From Pomphorhynchus laevis (taxonomy: Eukaryota > Acanthocephala > Palaeacanthocephala > Echinorhynchida > Pomphorhynchidae): a stretch of 64,000 bases of DNA. The translations under genes and the position numbers were made by a program. Under the pieces are notes generated by a model. That model did no database searches and was not told where the DNA came from. It saw nothing but the letters and a program-made list of their open reading frames with translations. Shown in pieces: positions 31,310-43,433 of this stretch (the first letter of the stretch is position 1; every line of letters begins with the position of its first letter). Location: positions 124,001-188,000 of the forward strand of contig WNNJ02003727.1 in assembly GCA_012934845.2 (NCBI GenBank). Reading direction: 5' to 3'.

Positions 31310-33770
31310 ATGGTGAGTAAACCCGAGCTTTTTTTCACTGAATTTTCTTCAGTGAAATTCGGGAGGTGCTTCTGCCCTTAGACTTTTATCTGGTAGAGAC
31401 GCAGATGTTATAGTCCTTCAGGAGACGCGGTCTATCCGTCTCCCCCAGGACATTACTCGATTTATCCTTAAGCACATATATTCCCACTATACTCCGTATA
31501 TAACCTCACCTCACTCCTCTTCTTCTCAAGGACTCTTGACCTTAGTTAAGTGCTCCTTAAGATCTTACCTCTTGCTAAATTACTCTTGTCCAGCCCTGTC
31601 TTGTCTAGTAGTTTCACTCGTTAAGAATGGTAAACGCCTCAGTCTTGCCAACGTCTACATTCGTCCAGAGGAGATTCACAAGAACCGTGACCTCCTGGAC
31701 GGGATTATAGACGGAGGCTATGACATGGTACTAGGTGACTTCAACGACAGAACTGGTCGTTGGATTAATCCAGCACTCCGCAGAGCCAGGAAAGGATATC
31801 TTATTCACAAACTACCCTCACCCACCTTTCATTGCACATCAACGAATTCACTCCTCTACTTATTACTGATACATGGGAGGTGGTTGTTAAAACCCTTCTG
31901 CACGGAGCAGTCGCGACAACATCTGTCCACCTCTCATGATCTAATTCGTTGGCGGCTAGAAGAGGATACGCTGCTTCGTAGAAGATTCCACTTACACCCG
32001 ATCAGGGTGGCTTCCTTCCAGGCAGCTATTCAACGCTTCCCCGGAATTAGTAATGAGAGTTTAACCGAATTTAATTTCTATCTCTCTTCGCAAGCTACCG
32101 CGTTGCTTTCGACAACCTATAAAGGTCGCATTTTCAGTCCCACTCCGACAAATCTCAAGGTCCTAGCTAAACTACTGAACCTCCCTAATCTCTCTTCTGC
32201 CGCCAGACAGCCCCTCTCGAAGGAATACTGGCGCACCAGACACTGGTTCCAGCTGAGTAGGGATAGTATCGCTTGTCTTAAACCTTCTCAGTCTTCCTTT
32301 TGGAATAATATTCAAGAAGGAGAGGTTTGTTTGCTGGAAGGATAAGGCTGTGGGTGGGATCGGTAGTAAAGGCTTTGATAAAGTTTTGGAGGAGTCGCTA
32401 GCCCTACACAACTATGGAGCCACTCGATCGCCGCAACCAATCCAGCTCTGGGGGGGACTTCAGGAGTAGAGACTTATCTGTACCAGATATTCTTAACGCC
32501 TGGGGGCCTCTTCTGGGCAACTCCAAATCCGTCGCTCCACTCTCTTCTCGAGACTGTCAGCTTTTGACAGCCGATCAAAGAAGGGACGTGGCCGTCACAA
32601 TGCTATTAGCCACCCCATCCGATGTGGCCGGCATCAATATTAGTAAAATGATTTTTTAACCCAAAAAGTATCCGGTCTCTTGTCCTGAAGACCTGCGGCC
32701 CATTTCGATTCAAAATTCCCTCGTCTCGATCTACGAAAAAGCGCTTGCGAGTAGAATCTGTGATCATCTAAGTAAGCTAAATTTAATCCCACCAGGTTTT
32801 CATGAGTACGTAAAAGATCGCTCGGTCCATTTAGCAATAGGTGAAGTGCAACAGTTTTGTCAAGATAACAGTCATCAGCTTGCTGTGACTGTTTTCCTTG
32901 ATTTTTCCGCTGCATTTGACCGCATCTCCATTCCCTTTGTTATCTTTTCTCTCAGGTCCATTGGGTTGCCTGCGAGAATTGTTAAAAGGGTGGAGATACT
33001 GCTGTATACCAAGCGATTTTATTATGATGACGACCCTGGTGCGCGTCAGTTCTACCCTATTACGGGAGTGCCTCAAGGTTCACCTCTTTCTCCTGTCTTG
33101 TATCTTGCTGCCTCCATAAAGCTCTTTAAAATATTTAAGCAGCGTGATCAACGTCTAGTGGTGTACGCTGATGACACCACAGCCCTGTTCTCTGGACGCA
33201 GGTGTAAGGACGTAGTCTCTAACATCAGCCGTTTCTTTTTAAGATTAAAAGACCAGTTACATAGGTCCAATCTTATTCTAAACTCCGCCAAATCGCAGGT
33301 GGTTGTCTTTCGTGGCTCTCCTGCGACGAAGCAAAAACTTAACAGACTAGCACTCTCTGCGCTCTCCTCCATATTTGCCTCTGAACCACTCCCTACCTTC
33401 AAAAGTCGAGTAAAATACCTGGGGTTCACCGTTTCGGTGAACTGATCGGCGAAAGCTGACCTAGATAGACTTAAACGTATCCCGAAGAGAGCTAGATGGG
33501 CTCTGAAACGTGCCCAGCATCTGTCGTTGAATGGGAAAACCCAGGTGCGCCTTTAAGGCACCTGGGCTATCTCGGGATTAGTCTTCTTCTCAAGAGGACG
33601 TCCCTCAGACCAAAGACTAAGGTTTCTGAAACTCCTCGTCTCCCGTTTACCCAGCATCGTCCGCACCGATTGGAATCTTCGAGGGGGGTGTGAAAGACCC
33701 CGGGTGGTTCAATCAGAAAGCGGCGTGTAGGATCGGTTGCGGGGCTCATATCCCCATGGATTTGAGGCTG
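31310..33770 (+). pseudogene. D3 ORF2: endonuclease and reverse transcriptase
   Basis: The start MVSKPELFFTEFSSVKFG is shifted by an insertion. The 269-residue frame 31536-32345 gives LANVYIRPEEIHKNRDLLDG, VLGDFNDRTGRWINPALRRA and SRQHLSTSHDLIRWRLEEDT. RT is at 32846-33445 with FLDFSAAFDRISIPFVI, TGVPQGSPLSPVLYL and VVYADDTTALFSGRR, where catalytic YADD is intact. It ends at a stop in VSVN*SAKADLD. It is very close to D1 (VSNISRFFLRLKDQLHRSN is shared), suggesting a recent common source. Confidence 0.8.
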
Positions 33771-33837
33771 GATTAAAGGAAGATTACGAAGATTCAAGAA
33801 ACTGATCATTTCATTCTACTGACCTATCTATTCTGTT

Positions 33838-34471
33838 AAAAAAAGGATTTATTTTAACGTGGCAAATGCGTGCCAGCGCACGCTTACATGACCACAACAA
33901 AACAAGACTGAATCAGGTGTCGAGAAGGTGTGAACGGAGGAGGTGTTTGAATGTGATAAAGGATGGGGCGCGGCGGACGTCGAGAGGGAGTTGATTCCAG
34001 GCGAGTGAGGCGGCGATTAGGAAGGATCGGAGACCGTATTTGTTGGAGTAATTAGGAACGTGGAGTAAGAGGGTATGACAGGAACGAAGCGATAGCGAGG
34101 TGGGGCGAGTATCGTCTAAGAAAGGAAGGTTGATGAACGATGGGGAGCCGACAGCGATGAGACGAAAGGTAACGAGAAGAAGGCGGAGTTTGATGCGGAT
34201 GTAGATGGTGGGCCAGGAGAGTTTGGCAAAATATGTGGATGTGTGGTCGAAGCGACGGAGACGAAAGAGCACTCGAACGGCGGTGTTGATTATTCGTTGT
34301 AGGGGTAGGATGATGGATTTTGGAGAATTGGCGAAAAGGCTAAGGCAGTAATCGATTTTAGGGAAAAGAAGCGATGAAAGAAGAGACATACAAGAACGGA
34401 AGTCGATAAGGGGGCGGATACGGCGGATGTCACGGAGAATTAAGTTAGATGAGCGGACCTTGTCACGGACA
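33838..34471 (-). mobile_element. L2-like LINE copy A4, strongly 5'-truncated
   Basis: The last 634 bp of family A, minus strand: C-terminal RT frame (33913-34389, MSLLSSLLFPKIDYCLSLFA to LLRSHLLDT), 3' hairpin and A-rich tail. Flanked by ATTCTGTT (33830-33837) and ATTCTATT (34472-34479), an imperfect 8-bp TSD. It sits at the end of D3. Confidence 0.85.
33859..33895 (-). promoter_or_regulatory. 3'-terminal stem-loop of A4
   Basis: The same GCGTGC-GCTG-GCACGC stem and GTGG/CCAC outer pairing as A2 and A3. Confidence 0.6.
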
Positions 34472-34479
34472 ATTCTATT

Positions 34480-34879
34480 GAATTGATTTATCTTGTTTAT
34501 TTAGCAATAAAACCTCTTTTTATTTATGAACACATTTGATGATCAAGACAATTATTTTTTTTCGACAAACGTTTAAAAACTATGACTGTATCTATGTAAT
34601 TCTCTGTGATATTTCAATCGGCTGCTAATTACCTTTTTATCGACTTTATTTTTTATCTTACAAATAAGTAACTTCTTCGATCTTGGTTTACTTGCTAAAT
34701 GTTGTTTTACAATCTGTAACGATATAAAACGTTGTAACTTCTTCGATATAGCATATTCGTTTTATATCCTCAATCTTAGTTTACTAGCTAAAATTGTATC
34801 TATGACAGTGTTCGCTTGACAAACATTAAGAATCTACATGCATACTCTTGATTGTCTCTATGCGCTGCAGACTCCGACG
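34480..34879. other. AT-rich spacer with short direct repeats
   Basis: Contains GTAACTTCTTCGAT and a TTAGTTTACTAGCTAAA-like phrase, each about twice. No gene recognised. Confidence 0.4.
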
Positions 34880-34910
34880 CATCATTCCATTGTAAGATAG
34901 TAACGAAAAC

Positions 34911-35790
34911 ATGTGCGGTGCTTCAAAAGATTTAACAAAACTCTTATTTTCTAGCGCAATTCCTACGAAACAAAACAAGGTTAGTGCAGATCTTCCTAAT
35001 TATTTTGCTTCAAGCACGACAGAAGAACTTCCTCAAGTGCCGAAACTAGTCAATCTGGTGGTTGTTTAGTGTCTGCAGCCCTTTGAAAGAAAATCACTAT
35101 TTGATATTTTTCTCAGAGATCTCACTAAATTATTTAAAGGTAGAATTATATACAATTTTGTCAAATTTTTCTAGTCTGGAATTTCGTCTTGTACGCCTGA
35201 TCTGGCCTCTGAATACTTGGATTATTTTGAAAAATTTCTTACAAAATATGGTTCAACGACATATAAGCCTATTCAAGCCTTCCTGAAATTATCAAACTTT
35301 CCATTTTACGCAACGGATGACGATCTAAATGATTTTAAAAATAATTTCAAAGTTTACAACGTTCGACCCATTATTGGGAAGCATGGAGCCACTTCCGGTG
35401 GCCTTTGGTTTATCTACCGTTGACCAGGCCCAATGCCTGACTAACAGTAAATTTAATCCGTTTCTTGGATACAATATATTATTCACAATGATTAATTCCG
35501 ACGACCTTACGTGCCTACACTGTAACGGATGTCACCAGTGGGGGCACTGGGCCTCCACCTGTTCAAGTCCCCGTACATGCGGGGTGTGTGGCTCCGGAGA
35601 CGAACATAATGGGAAATGTAATTTTTCCCTCAGTGTTCGAATTGCGGTGGCCCGCACCCGGATTGGTCACGGATATGCATTGTATTCAAGGTTTACAAAC
35701 AGAGGCACATAAGTGCACCGGTCCGTCCGGCGGACTTTGCTGATGCTGTTATCTCTAAAGCGCCCAGAATGACAGATAGGGAGATCTTGA
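34911..35790 (+). pseudogene. D4 ORF1, gag-like with zinc knuckles
   Basis: It begins MCGASKDLTKLLFSSAIPTK and continues in shifting frames: LFDIFLRDLTKLF, YLDYFEKFLTKYGSTTYKPI, FLKLSNFPFYATDDDLNDFK. The frame 35329-35712 follows with CNGCHQWGHWASTC (an intact CCHC knuckle) and CGVCGSGD. The third Cys box is shifted out of frame. Confidence 0.75.
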
Positions 35791-36131
35791 AAATTATGGA
35801 CGCAATACTGTGAGCCTTTGAAGACAGATTTCAATCACTCATTGTTCGCATTATACAAAAGACAGAGGAGTCCGGCTCTCCTCCGGCAGGCAGTTCGTTG
35901 AAGTCCAAAAAAAACCCCCGGCATTCAAAGAAATACCTGGGCCTAAACAGAGTATAGCTTCTCTTAAACTAGTAAGAAAAGATTTAACTCGCTGGGCTAT
36001 TGCCTCTACGGGTAATGATGACATTGCCGGTGGAAAGTGTCTTCTCCTAGTGGCGGGGGAGTGGGAAGACAACCTTCTCTCTACTGGCTCCTGCTAGGAG
36101 TGGGCAATCACACTCAGGCCAACTTAACACA

Positions 36132-38584
36132 ATGCAAAGTAAACAAGAGCCTTTTCCACTGAATATCCTTCAGTGGAATTCGTGAGGTGCTTCTGCCCTT
36201 AGCCTTTTATATAGTAGAGATGCAGATGTTATAGTCCTTCAGGAGACGCGGTCTATCCGTATCCCCCAGGACAATACTCGATTTATCCCTGAGCACATCT
36301 ACACCCACTATACTCCGTACATAACCCCTTCTCACTCTTCATATCAAATTCTTTTATACCTAGTTAAATGCTCCTTAAGATCGTCCCTCCTTTTAAACTA
36401 TTCTTGTCCATCCATTTCTTGTTCAGCAATATCACTTTGTAAGAACGGTAAACGTATCAGTATAGCCAATATCTATATTAGGCCAGAGGAAATTCACGAG
36501 AGCCGTGAGCTCCTGGACCATATTTTGGGTAGTAGCTGTGACATGTTACTCAGTGACTTCAACGACAGGACTGGTCGTTGGATTAATGCAGCACTTCGCA
36601 GAGCTAGGAACGACTACCTTATTCACAAACAACCGTCCTCTACCTTTTGTTGATCAACCACTAATTCTCTTCTCGACATATTACTGCTTCATAAGATATG
36701 GTTGTTGAAACCCATCTGTACTGTGTAGTCACGGCAACAACAGGCCATCTATCATGACCTAATTCGCTGGCGTATTGAGGAAGATTCGTTGCTTAGAAGG
36801 AAGTTTCACTTTGATCTCATCAAAGTGGTCTTCTTTCAGGCAGCGATCCAACTCTACCGCAGAATTGGTAATGATATTTTGACCGAATTTAATTCCTACT
36901 TCTCATCGCAAGCTATCGCGTTGCTTTCGATTACCTATAAAGGTCGCATATACAATCCCACTCCAACAAAACTCAAGGTCCTGACTAAAATGCTACACCT
37001 TCCTAATCTCCCGGCTTTTGCCAGACAGGTCCTCTCGAATGAATACTGGAGCTCTAGATATAGGTTTCATCTGAGCAGGGTTAGGGCGAGCCTTGCTCAC
37101 CTTAACCCTTCACAGTCCTTATTTTGGAAGATATTCAAGAAAGAGAAGTTTGTCAGCTGGAGGACAGGGCTGTGGTTTGGATTGAGAGCATTGACCTTGA
37201 CAGAGTTTTAGAAGAGTATCTATCCCTACAAAACTATGGAGCCACTAAATCTCCCCAACCAATCCCGTCCTGGGGGGACCAGGAGTAAGGGACTTGTCTT
37301 TTTTACAAATATCCTTAACTCCCGGGGTCCACTTCAGGCCACCTTCAAATCCGTCACTCCACTATCTTCTCGGGTCTGTCAGCTTCTGACAGCCGTTCAG
37401 AGAAGAGAAGTGGCCGTCACAATGCTTTTGGCCTCACCATCCGATGTAGCCGGCATCAGTATTAGTCGTAGAATTTTTTTATATAAGCGTAATTCGGTCT
37501 CGTGTCCTAAAGATCTGCTGTCCATTTCGATTCAGAAAATCCTCATCTCCGTCTACGAGAAAGCGCTTGCGCGTAGAATTACTGACAATTTAAGTAGGCG
37601 TAACTTGATCCCACCGAGTTTTCATGGGTTTGTCAAAGGGTGCTCGGTCCATTTAGCAATATGTAAAGTGCATCAGTTTTATCGGGATAACAGTCATCAA
37701 CTCGCTGTGACTGTTTTCTTTGACTTTTCTGCTGCATTTAACCGCATTTCCATTCCCTTCGTTATCTCCTCTCTCAGGTCCCTCGGATTGCCTGCGAGAA
37801 TTGTTAACAGGGTGGAGATATTGCTGTACACCAAGCGATTCTTCTATGAAAATGACCTTGATGCGCGTCAGTTCTAACCTATTACGGTTGTACCTCGAGG
37901 CTCCCCACTTTCTTCTATTTTATATCTTGCTGCCTCTATTGAACTTTACAAAAAATTTAAACGCGATCAACATCTTGTGGTATACGCTGATGATACCACA
38001 GCCCTGTTCTCTGGACGCAGGTGCAATAATATAGTCTCGGTCATCATCCGTTTATTTTTAAGACTAAAAGACCAGCTACCCATATCCAATCTTGTTCCCA
38101 ACTCCTCTAAATAACAAGTGGTTGTTTTTGATGGCGCCCCAGCAACAAAGAAAAAATTAAAGAGACTAGCACTCTCAGATCTATCTTCCATATTGACTAA
38201 TCAACCACTCCCCACCTTCACAAGTCGAGTAAAATACCCGAGGTTCACTGTTACGGTCAACTGGTCGGCTAAAGCTAACCTGGCTAGACTCAAACGTATC
38301 CTGAAGAAAGCTAGGTGGGCCCTGAAACGGGCTCAGCATCTGTCATTGAACGGAAAAACCCAAGTGTGCCTCTGTGGTACTTGGACTATCTCGGGATTAG
38401 TATTTTTTTAAGAGGACGTCCCCCAGAGCAAAGACTATGGTTTATCAGGATCCTCATCTCGCAATTACCGAGCATAGTCCGCCTCGCTTGGACTCTTCAG
38501 GAGGGGGGTGAAAGACCCCGGGTGGTTCAGTCGGAGAGCGGTGTATTGGATTGGCTGTAGTGGTCAGATCCCGCTGGGCCTGAG
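36132..38584 (+). pseudogene. D4 ORF2: endonuclease and reverse transcriptase
   Basis: MQSKQEPFPLNILQWNS is followed by a stop. Endonuclease parts lie in several frames (IANIYIRPEEIHESRELLDH, LSDFNDRTGRWINAALRRA). The linker frame 36789-37211 leads to RT 37236-37877 with FFDFSAAFNRISIPFVISS. It then passes through VYADDTTALFSGRR to the C-terminal 38118-38411 frame. FDRIS has become FNRIS, as in D5, so D4 and D5 form a subfamily apart from D1/D3. Confidence 0.75.
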
Positions 38585-38620
38585 ACCGTAACAAAGTTAA
38601 AGAAGCGAACAAATTTTTTA

Positions 38621-39000
38621 CGACTGGATTTTTTTGATCGTTTTTTTTCCTGCATATTTCGTTTTTAATTATTTCTTATCAGTGGTTATTTATTAAGAAA
38701 ACCTTTAATTAATTAATTAATTTAATTAATTACTTTAATAATTATATAAAAGCTTTCAATTGCCTGCTTTAATGAAATTTAAGAACGTTGTTTTGCCGTT
38801 GATACTTGAGTCTTTTCTGCGTCATAATGAATGTTGATTGATGTTCTTGAGCCTATATCGCAAAAAATAGACACAGGCAGCGATGTCAATATTTGCGGAC
38901 AAAAGCTACACGATCAGCACCAGCTAAACCACGCTGCTCGCTCGAATTAAATTAAAGAACGTCGAATTTACAAAATTCAAATCAAGATTATACTGCTTCG
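38621..39000. other. AT-rich spacer right of D4
   Basis: Includes TTAATTAATTAA runs. A 32-bp phrase near 38780 (AAGAACGTTGTTTTGCCGTT) recurs in altered form near 39207, just after the UBA fragment, so the UBA piece lies between imperfect direct repeats. Confidence 0.4.
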
Positions 39001-39039
39001 TTGTTTCAACTATTAATTCGTCTTCATCCCCAGCAACAT

Positions 39040-39203
39040 CAGCCGACAAATCAACAAACAAACCAAACTCCAAAACAAATTTATTCATTTGAACTTGAAC
39101 AAATGCAGACTGTGGGATTTTATAACCGTGATACAAATTTTAGAGCGATTGTTGCATCTATGAGGGACGTAAATATTGCTGTAGAACGTAAATCTGTTCT
39201 TTA
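39040..39203 (+). pseudogene. Ubiquilin-like UBA domain fragment
   Basis: The plus frame gives a Gln/Thr-rich lead-in, QHQPTNQQTNQTPKQIYSFE, then LEQMQTVGFYNRDTNFRAIV and ASMRDVNIAVERKSVL followed by a stop. This matches the UBA domain that ends ubiquilins (pattern QLEQLxxMGFxNRExNLQALxATxGDxNAAVERLL). The methionine in the MGF loop is Val here and the final LL is lost. A CCCCAG acceptor-like site precedes the Gln-rich part. Ubiquilins carry ubiquitinated clients to the proteasome; UBA binds ubiquitin. No other ubiquilin part was found, so it is an isolated exon, a processed remnant or a pseudogene. Confidence 0.55.
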
Positions 39204-39239
39204 ATTAAAGAACATTGTAATGCCATTTATACTTGAGCG

Positions 39240-39649
39240 TTTAAATTTCAAACTTTAAATGTAAAGTTGGATTTTCGTGATTAATTTGGATTTAAGATTT
39301 TTTTAAGAATTACTACGGGTGAAGTAGTACTAAATTTTCTCTAAATTAAATTGTTTTGGACCGTACAACTTGACAGCGGCTGAGTAGCTTGGGCGGCAGG
39401 ATAATAAGCAGTTCCATACAAAAATTTGATGTTCATTGTGAAATATCTGATACTTCACGTTTCGTAAATAGTTGTGACATGGAGAGTTTTTTACGATCTT
39501 TATTATGATATTATTATTGACCTGTGGATTTGTTTTCCGATAATATAACCTCTGTCAGAAATACTGAAACTGTCCATTATTGAATGCGACTACACCATTT
39601 TAATGCGACTATTTTTCTTCTAATTCTGATACGCTGAAATAATATTTCA
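39240..39649. other. AT-rich, no gene recognised
   Basis: No coding, RNA or repeat signal that I can support. Confidence 0.35.
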
Positions 39650-40444
39650 TGTTATTTTAATAACATAGCAGTTCCTCTTAATGACTTATAACCCTTGTTC
39701 CGATACATCGTATGTTATTTATTAGTCAATTGATAAAAATTGACATTAATTTTAGATTTAAATTTTAAATTTAAATTTATTATTTTCTGCTTATTTTCAA
39801 GTGTTTTCAAACTAATTTTCTTATAATGTGAAGGTATAAATCAACAACATATTATAAAATATACAAATTAAAATATACAAATCATCAAAATATTATTAAA
39901 AATAAATTTAAAGCCAAAGAAATATGAATAATAAATAATATGCCTTGTTTAGGTGTATATGATCAAAAAAAGGTTTTTGATTAAAAATTTAGGTTTACTA
40001 AATGATCAAATTTCATCAGAAGAAATACATCATTAGCATTTATTTGGCCACGCTGCTATAAAATCCTTATTCCGATACATCGTATGTAATCAATTGATAA
40101 AAATTGACATTTATTTTAAATTTAAATTTTAAATTTATACTTGATATAAATATAAATATAATTAAATATAAAATATAATTTTAGCTATATAAATAGGAAT
40201 TATATAAAATTGTATATAACAATTATTTATTACTTATAATTATTTATTATTTAATCTTATATACGAAATGTATTAAACCATCAAGTAAATATAAATATAT
40301 GGATAAAATTGAATTAATAGAATCCTTAAATATTTTGATAAATCAAAATTATTAAAAAGTAGGGACATCTATATTTAGACAAGTAGAGCAGACAAAAGGA
40401 ATAAATTATAGCTGACTTGTTTTTAAACTTTATATAATATTAAT

Positions 40445-40702
40445 GTGTTCATAACTGTTTTAAAAACTAAATCTAAACTATATAAATATATGAAATATAT
40501 GTTTCGATACATTGATGATATATGTGTATTTAATTCTATCAATTTTTATTCGATAAGTGAGCAAATTTATCCAGAAAGCATCCTTCTTAATAAAACCAAT
40601 ATTGATGATAACGGTGTATATCTAGATATGAACATTAAATTAACATTAACTAAAACTACTTTTAATTTATATCGTAAAGATGACATACTAAATTTACAAT
40701 AA
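40445..40702 (+). pseudogene. PLE RT fragment, palm to thumb (unit 1)
   Basis: KYMFRYIDDICVFNSINFYS has YIDD as the catalytic core. It is followed by SEQIYPESILLNKTNIDDNG, VYLDMNIKLTLTKTTFNLYR and KDDI. The order 'RYIDD ... YLDM.I ... YRKDD' is typical of a PLE-type RT. It is cut after KDDI, with scraps to 40860. About 85% alike to 42234-42689. Confidence 0.65.
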
Positions 40703-42012
40703 ACATATTTTTGCATAAGAATAATAAAAATGTTATAATAAAAATATCTTTAAACAGAAAATAGTAAAATATATAAATCAACACAATAATATAAAGAATA
40801 AATTTAAACTCTTAAGTGGCAAATTTTTATATGGATGATAAATAATATACTTTGTATTAGAATAAGCTACCAGATAATCAAATTTCATCAGAAGAAATAC
40901 ATCATTAGCATTTATTTGGCCACGCTGCTATGTTGAGTAGAGGAGTTAGGGGCCGTAATCTGATAACATAGCAGTTCTTTCCAATGATTTATAATCCTTT
41001 TTCTGATACATCGTATGTTATTTATTATTTGTCAATAAAAATTGACTTTCTTTTTAAATTTAAATTTTAAATTTTTTTCTTGATATAAATATAAATTGAA
41101 CATATAATTGTATAAATATAAAATCTTTTGTAATTATTTATTATTTATAAGTATTTAATTATTTATTTAAATTTTGATTAAGCATTAATTTTTATTTTTT
41201 ATTTCAATTTTAAAATTATATTAAATACGTAAATCAGTTAGATGATTCGATTTATTTAAATCTTAAATGTTAATCAATATGCAAAAAAAACAACATAATA
41301 TTTTTTTTTTAATTTTTGCATGCAATCTAAATTCACATTTTTTTATTCATTTTGCTAAAATTTATTAAAATATTTAAAATATGAGTGTAAAATAAAAAAT
41401 TGGTTTAACTAAAAAAATCTAATTTATGTTAAATAATCTAATTTAAAATAATAATCTAATTTAAAAATATTATTAATTTAATAATATTCAAATTTAAACA
41501 ATATAATATTAAATTATAAAATAATTAAAATATGATTAAAATATTATTAAATATCAAAACAATATTAATATTCACCTTAATAACTTTATTTGAAATTAAC
41601 GCGATAAAAACATACAAATATTGAATCTCGAAAGTCAAAAAAATCGTGAAAATAAACAATGTTTTGAATAAACCTCAACTACAACACATTGATTACAAAT
41701 TAAGAGCAGACAAGTTAATTAGGCTGATGTAGCTTTATATAAACGCAAAAGTAACTTCTGCGATATTACAAACCGGCAAATTAATCAAAATTTTTGTGCA
41801 TGTTAGATACAACGTCATTTGTTATTATCAATGGAAGATGCAATTTTCTTTGCCAACCTTTACGAGTCCCATAGGTAAGTAATATCTTGTATTGAATACA
41901 TTTCAAAGCAAAAGATAATGATTAATACTGGTAACATATGCATTTGTCTTAATTTGAAGTATTTGCAATGTTAGTTTATTATTATAAATTGACTGTGCAC
42001 TCATTGGTTTCT

Positions 42013-42216
42013 ATTATTTATTAGTTGAGAGAGTGAAATAGAAATTATTTATTTTAAATATCAAATTTTGATAGTCAACTGCTATCATCACCAGGATAAA
42101 ATGGTACAAAAAGTTTTTTTGTACGATTTTATCCTGATAATGATAGTAATTGGACATCGAAAATTCGATATTTAAAATAAAAAATTTCTATTTCACTCTC
42201 TCCACTAATAAATAAT
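42013..42216. repeat. Palindromic hairpin block next to a PLE RT fragment
   Basis: About 100-bp arms (42013-42112 and 42116-42216) mirror each other around GTACAAAAA-GTT-TTTTTGTAC with scattered mismatches. Each arm contains the phrase CTGATRATGATAG...TATC, and similar sequence follows the PLE fragment at 50510-50600. The right arm leads straight into a PLE RT body, so the block is probably a pair of inverted PLE terminal repeats. Confidence 0.65.
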
Positions 42217-42233
42217 CTAAACAATATAAATAT

Positions 42234-42689
42234 ATGAAATATATGTTTCGATACATTGATGATATATGTGTATTTAATTCTAATAATTTTTATTCAATTA
42301 GTGAGCACATTTATCCAAAAAGCCTTATTCTTAACAAAACCAATATTAATGATAAAGAAGGTGTATATCTAGATATGAACATTAAATTAACATTAACTAA
42401 AACTACTATTAATTTATATCGTAAAGATGACATATTTAAATTTACAAGAAACATATTTTTGCATGAGCATTTATGCATACCATATAATATAAAATATAAT
42501 ACATTAAATAATGAAATTTTAAGAATTGCAACAATATGTAATGATATTGGATTTCTTCAAAATCATTTAAATGATTTAATAGATACATATTTTAAACTAG
42601 GTTACTATAAAAATAACATCAAGCAGAAAATAGTAAAATATATAAATCAGCACAATAATTTTAAAAATAAATTAAAAATCATTGGATAA
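42234..42689 (+). pseudogene. PLE RT fragment, palm to C-terminal part (unit 2)
   Basis: A 151-residue open frame: MKYMFRYIDDICVFNSNNFY, VYLDMNIKLTLTKTTINLYR, KDDIFKFTRNIFLHEHLCIP, YNTLNNEILRIATICNDIGF, YFKLGYYKNNIKQKIVKYIN. It shows the region after the thumb that unit 1 lacks. No GIY-YIG endonuclease is visible downstream. Confidence 0.7.
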
Positions 42690-43315
42690 AAATTTTTATG
42701 AAATTTTTTTAATGATATTGGCTTTCTTCAAAATCATCTAAATAAAAATAATTTAAATAATTTAATAGATCCATTAAAACTGCGTTACTATAAAAATTAA
42801 ATCAAGCAGAAAATAGTAAAATATATAAATCAACACAATAATATAAAGAATAAATTTAAACTCTTAAGTGGCAAATTTTTATGGATGGATAATAAATAAA
42901 ATACTTTGTATTAGAATAAGTTAAAATAAAAAATTGAAATTCAATTTTTTATTGTATTTCTTCAAAATCATTTGTATTTCTTCATATTAGAATAATACAC
43001 AAAGTATATACAAAGTAATTTATTAATAATATATTTGTATTAGAATAAGATACTATATAATCGAATTTCATCATAGGAAATACGTTAATAGCTTATTTGA
43101 CCCCGCTGCTATGTTGTGTATATGACCCCGCTGCTATGTTTTGTCGAGGAATATCGGCAGAAACATGATAACGTAGCACCTGACCTCTGATACTTATTCT
43201 GATACATTTAGATACATATTCTAAACGAAATATTTATTTTAAATTCGAATAGATTTTCATTCGATGCCAATAATTTCACTCGATTATACAGTATTTTTAA
43301 CATTTAAATTTACAA

Positions 43316-43327
43316 GAAACATATTTT
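43316..43327. repeat. Target site duplication of D5 (partner at 47192-47203)
   Basis: GAAACATATTTT at both borders of D5, within the PLE codons for RNIF. It proves D5 landed in a PLE body. Confidence 0.85.
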
Positions 43328-43433
43328 AATAATAAAGATTTGTTTAATAAAATAAATAACATGGATAAATTTCAATTGTCAAATAAAGACAAAAAACGTC
43401 AGAAGTTTCTTCTTTGTCTTCTTCTTTTGAAGT

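Larger units (their letters stand above)
30050..33837 (+). mobile_element. Jockey-like LINE copy D3
   Basis: Plus-strand, close to full length: degraded ORF1 (about 30290-31252), ORF2 (31310-33770) and a 60-bp tail. A4 is inserted in or directly after the tail. The RT half is better preserved than in D2. The 5' limit is approximate because the leader is AT-rich. Confidence 0.75.
34880..38620 (+). mobile_element. Jockey-like LINE copy D4, near full length
   Basis: Plus-strand, with leader, ORF1 from 34911, ORF2 36132-38584 and a tail. The 5' end shares a CTCCGACGC word with D1 and D5 leaders. There are many frameshifts; ORF2 keeps long open stretches. It lies 400 bp downstream of A4 and may be independent of D3. 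Confidence 0.75.
39650..43315 (+). mobile_element. Tandem array of Penelope-like element 3' units and terminal repeats
   Basis: Three kinds of block recur in the same order. (1) RT ends with YIDD (40445-40702, 42234-42689, and a shorter repeat at 42705-42930). (2) A terminal block near TTTCATCAGAAGAAATACAT ... GGCCACGCTGCTAT (40006-40060, 40876-40931, 43062-43113). (3) A following block, CCGATACATCGTATGTTATT ... AAAATTGAC (39695-39760, 40070-40110, 41010-41060). Repetition of terminal blocks around partial RT bodies is the layout known for Penelope-like elements, whose pseudo-LTRs sit in tandem. All bodies are 5'-truncated. Confidence 0.6.

Noticed and set aside
38924-39136. Minus-strand protein opposite the UBA fragment
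   Set aside because: It is the antisense shadow of the UBA reading frame and matches nothing.
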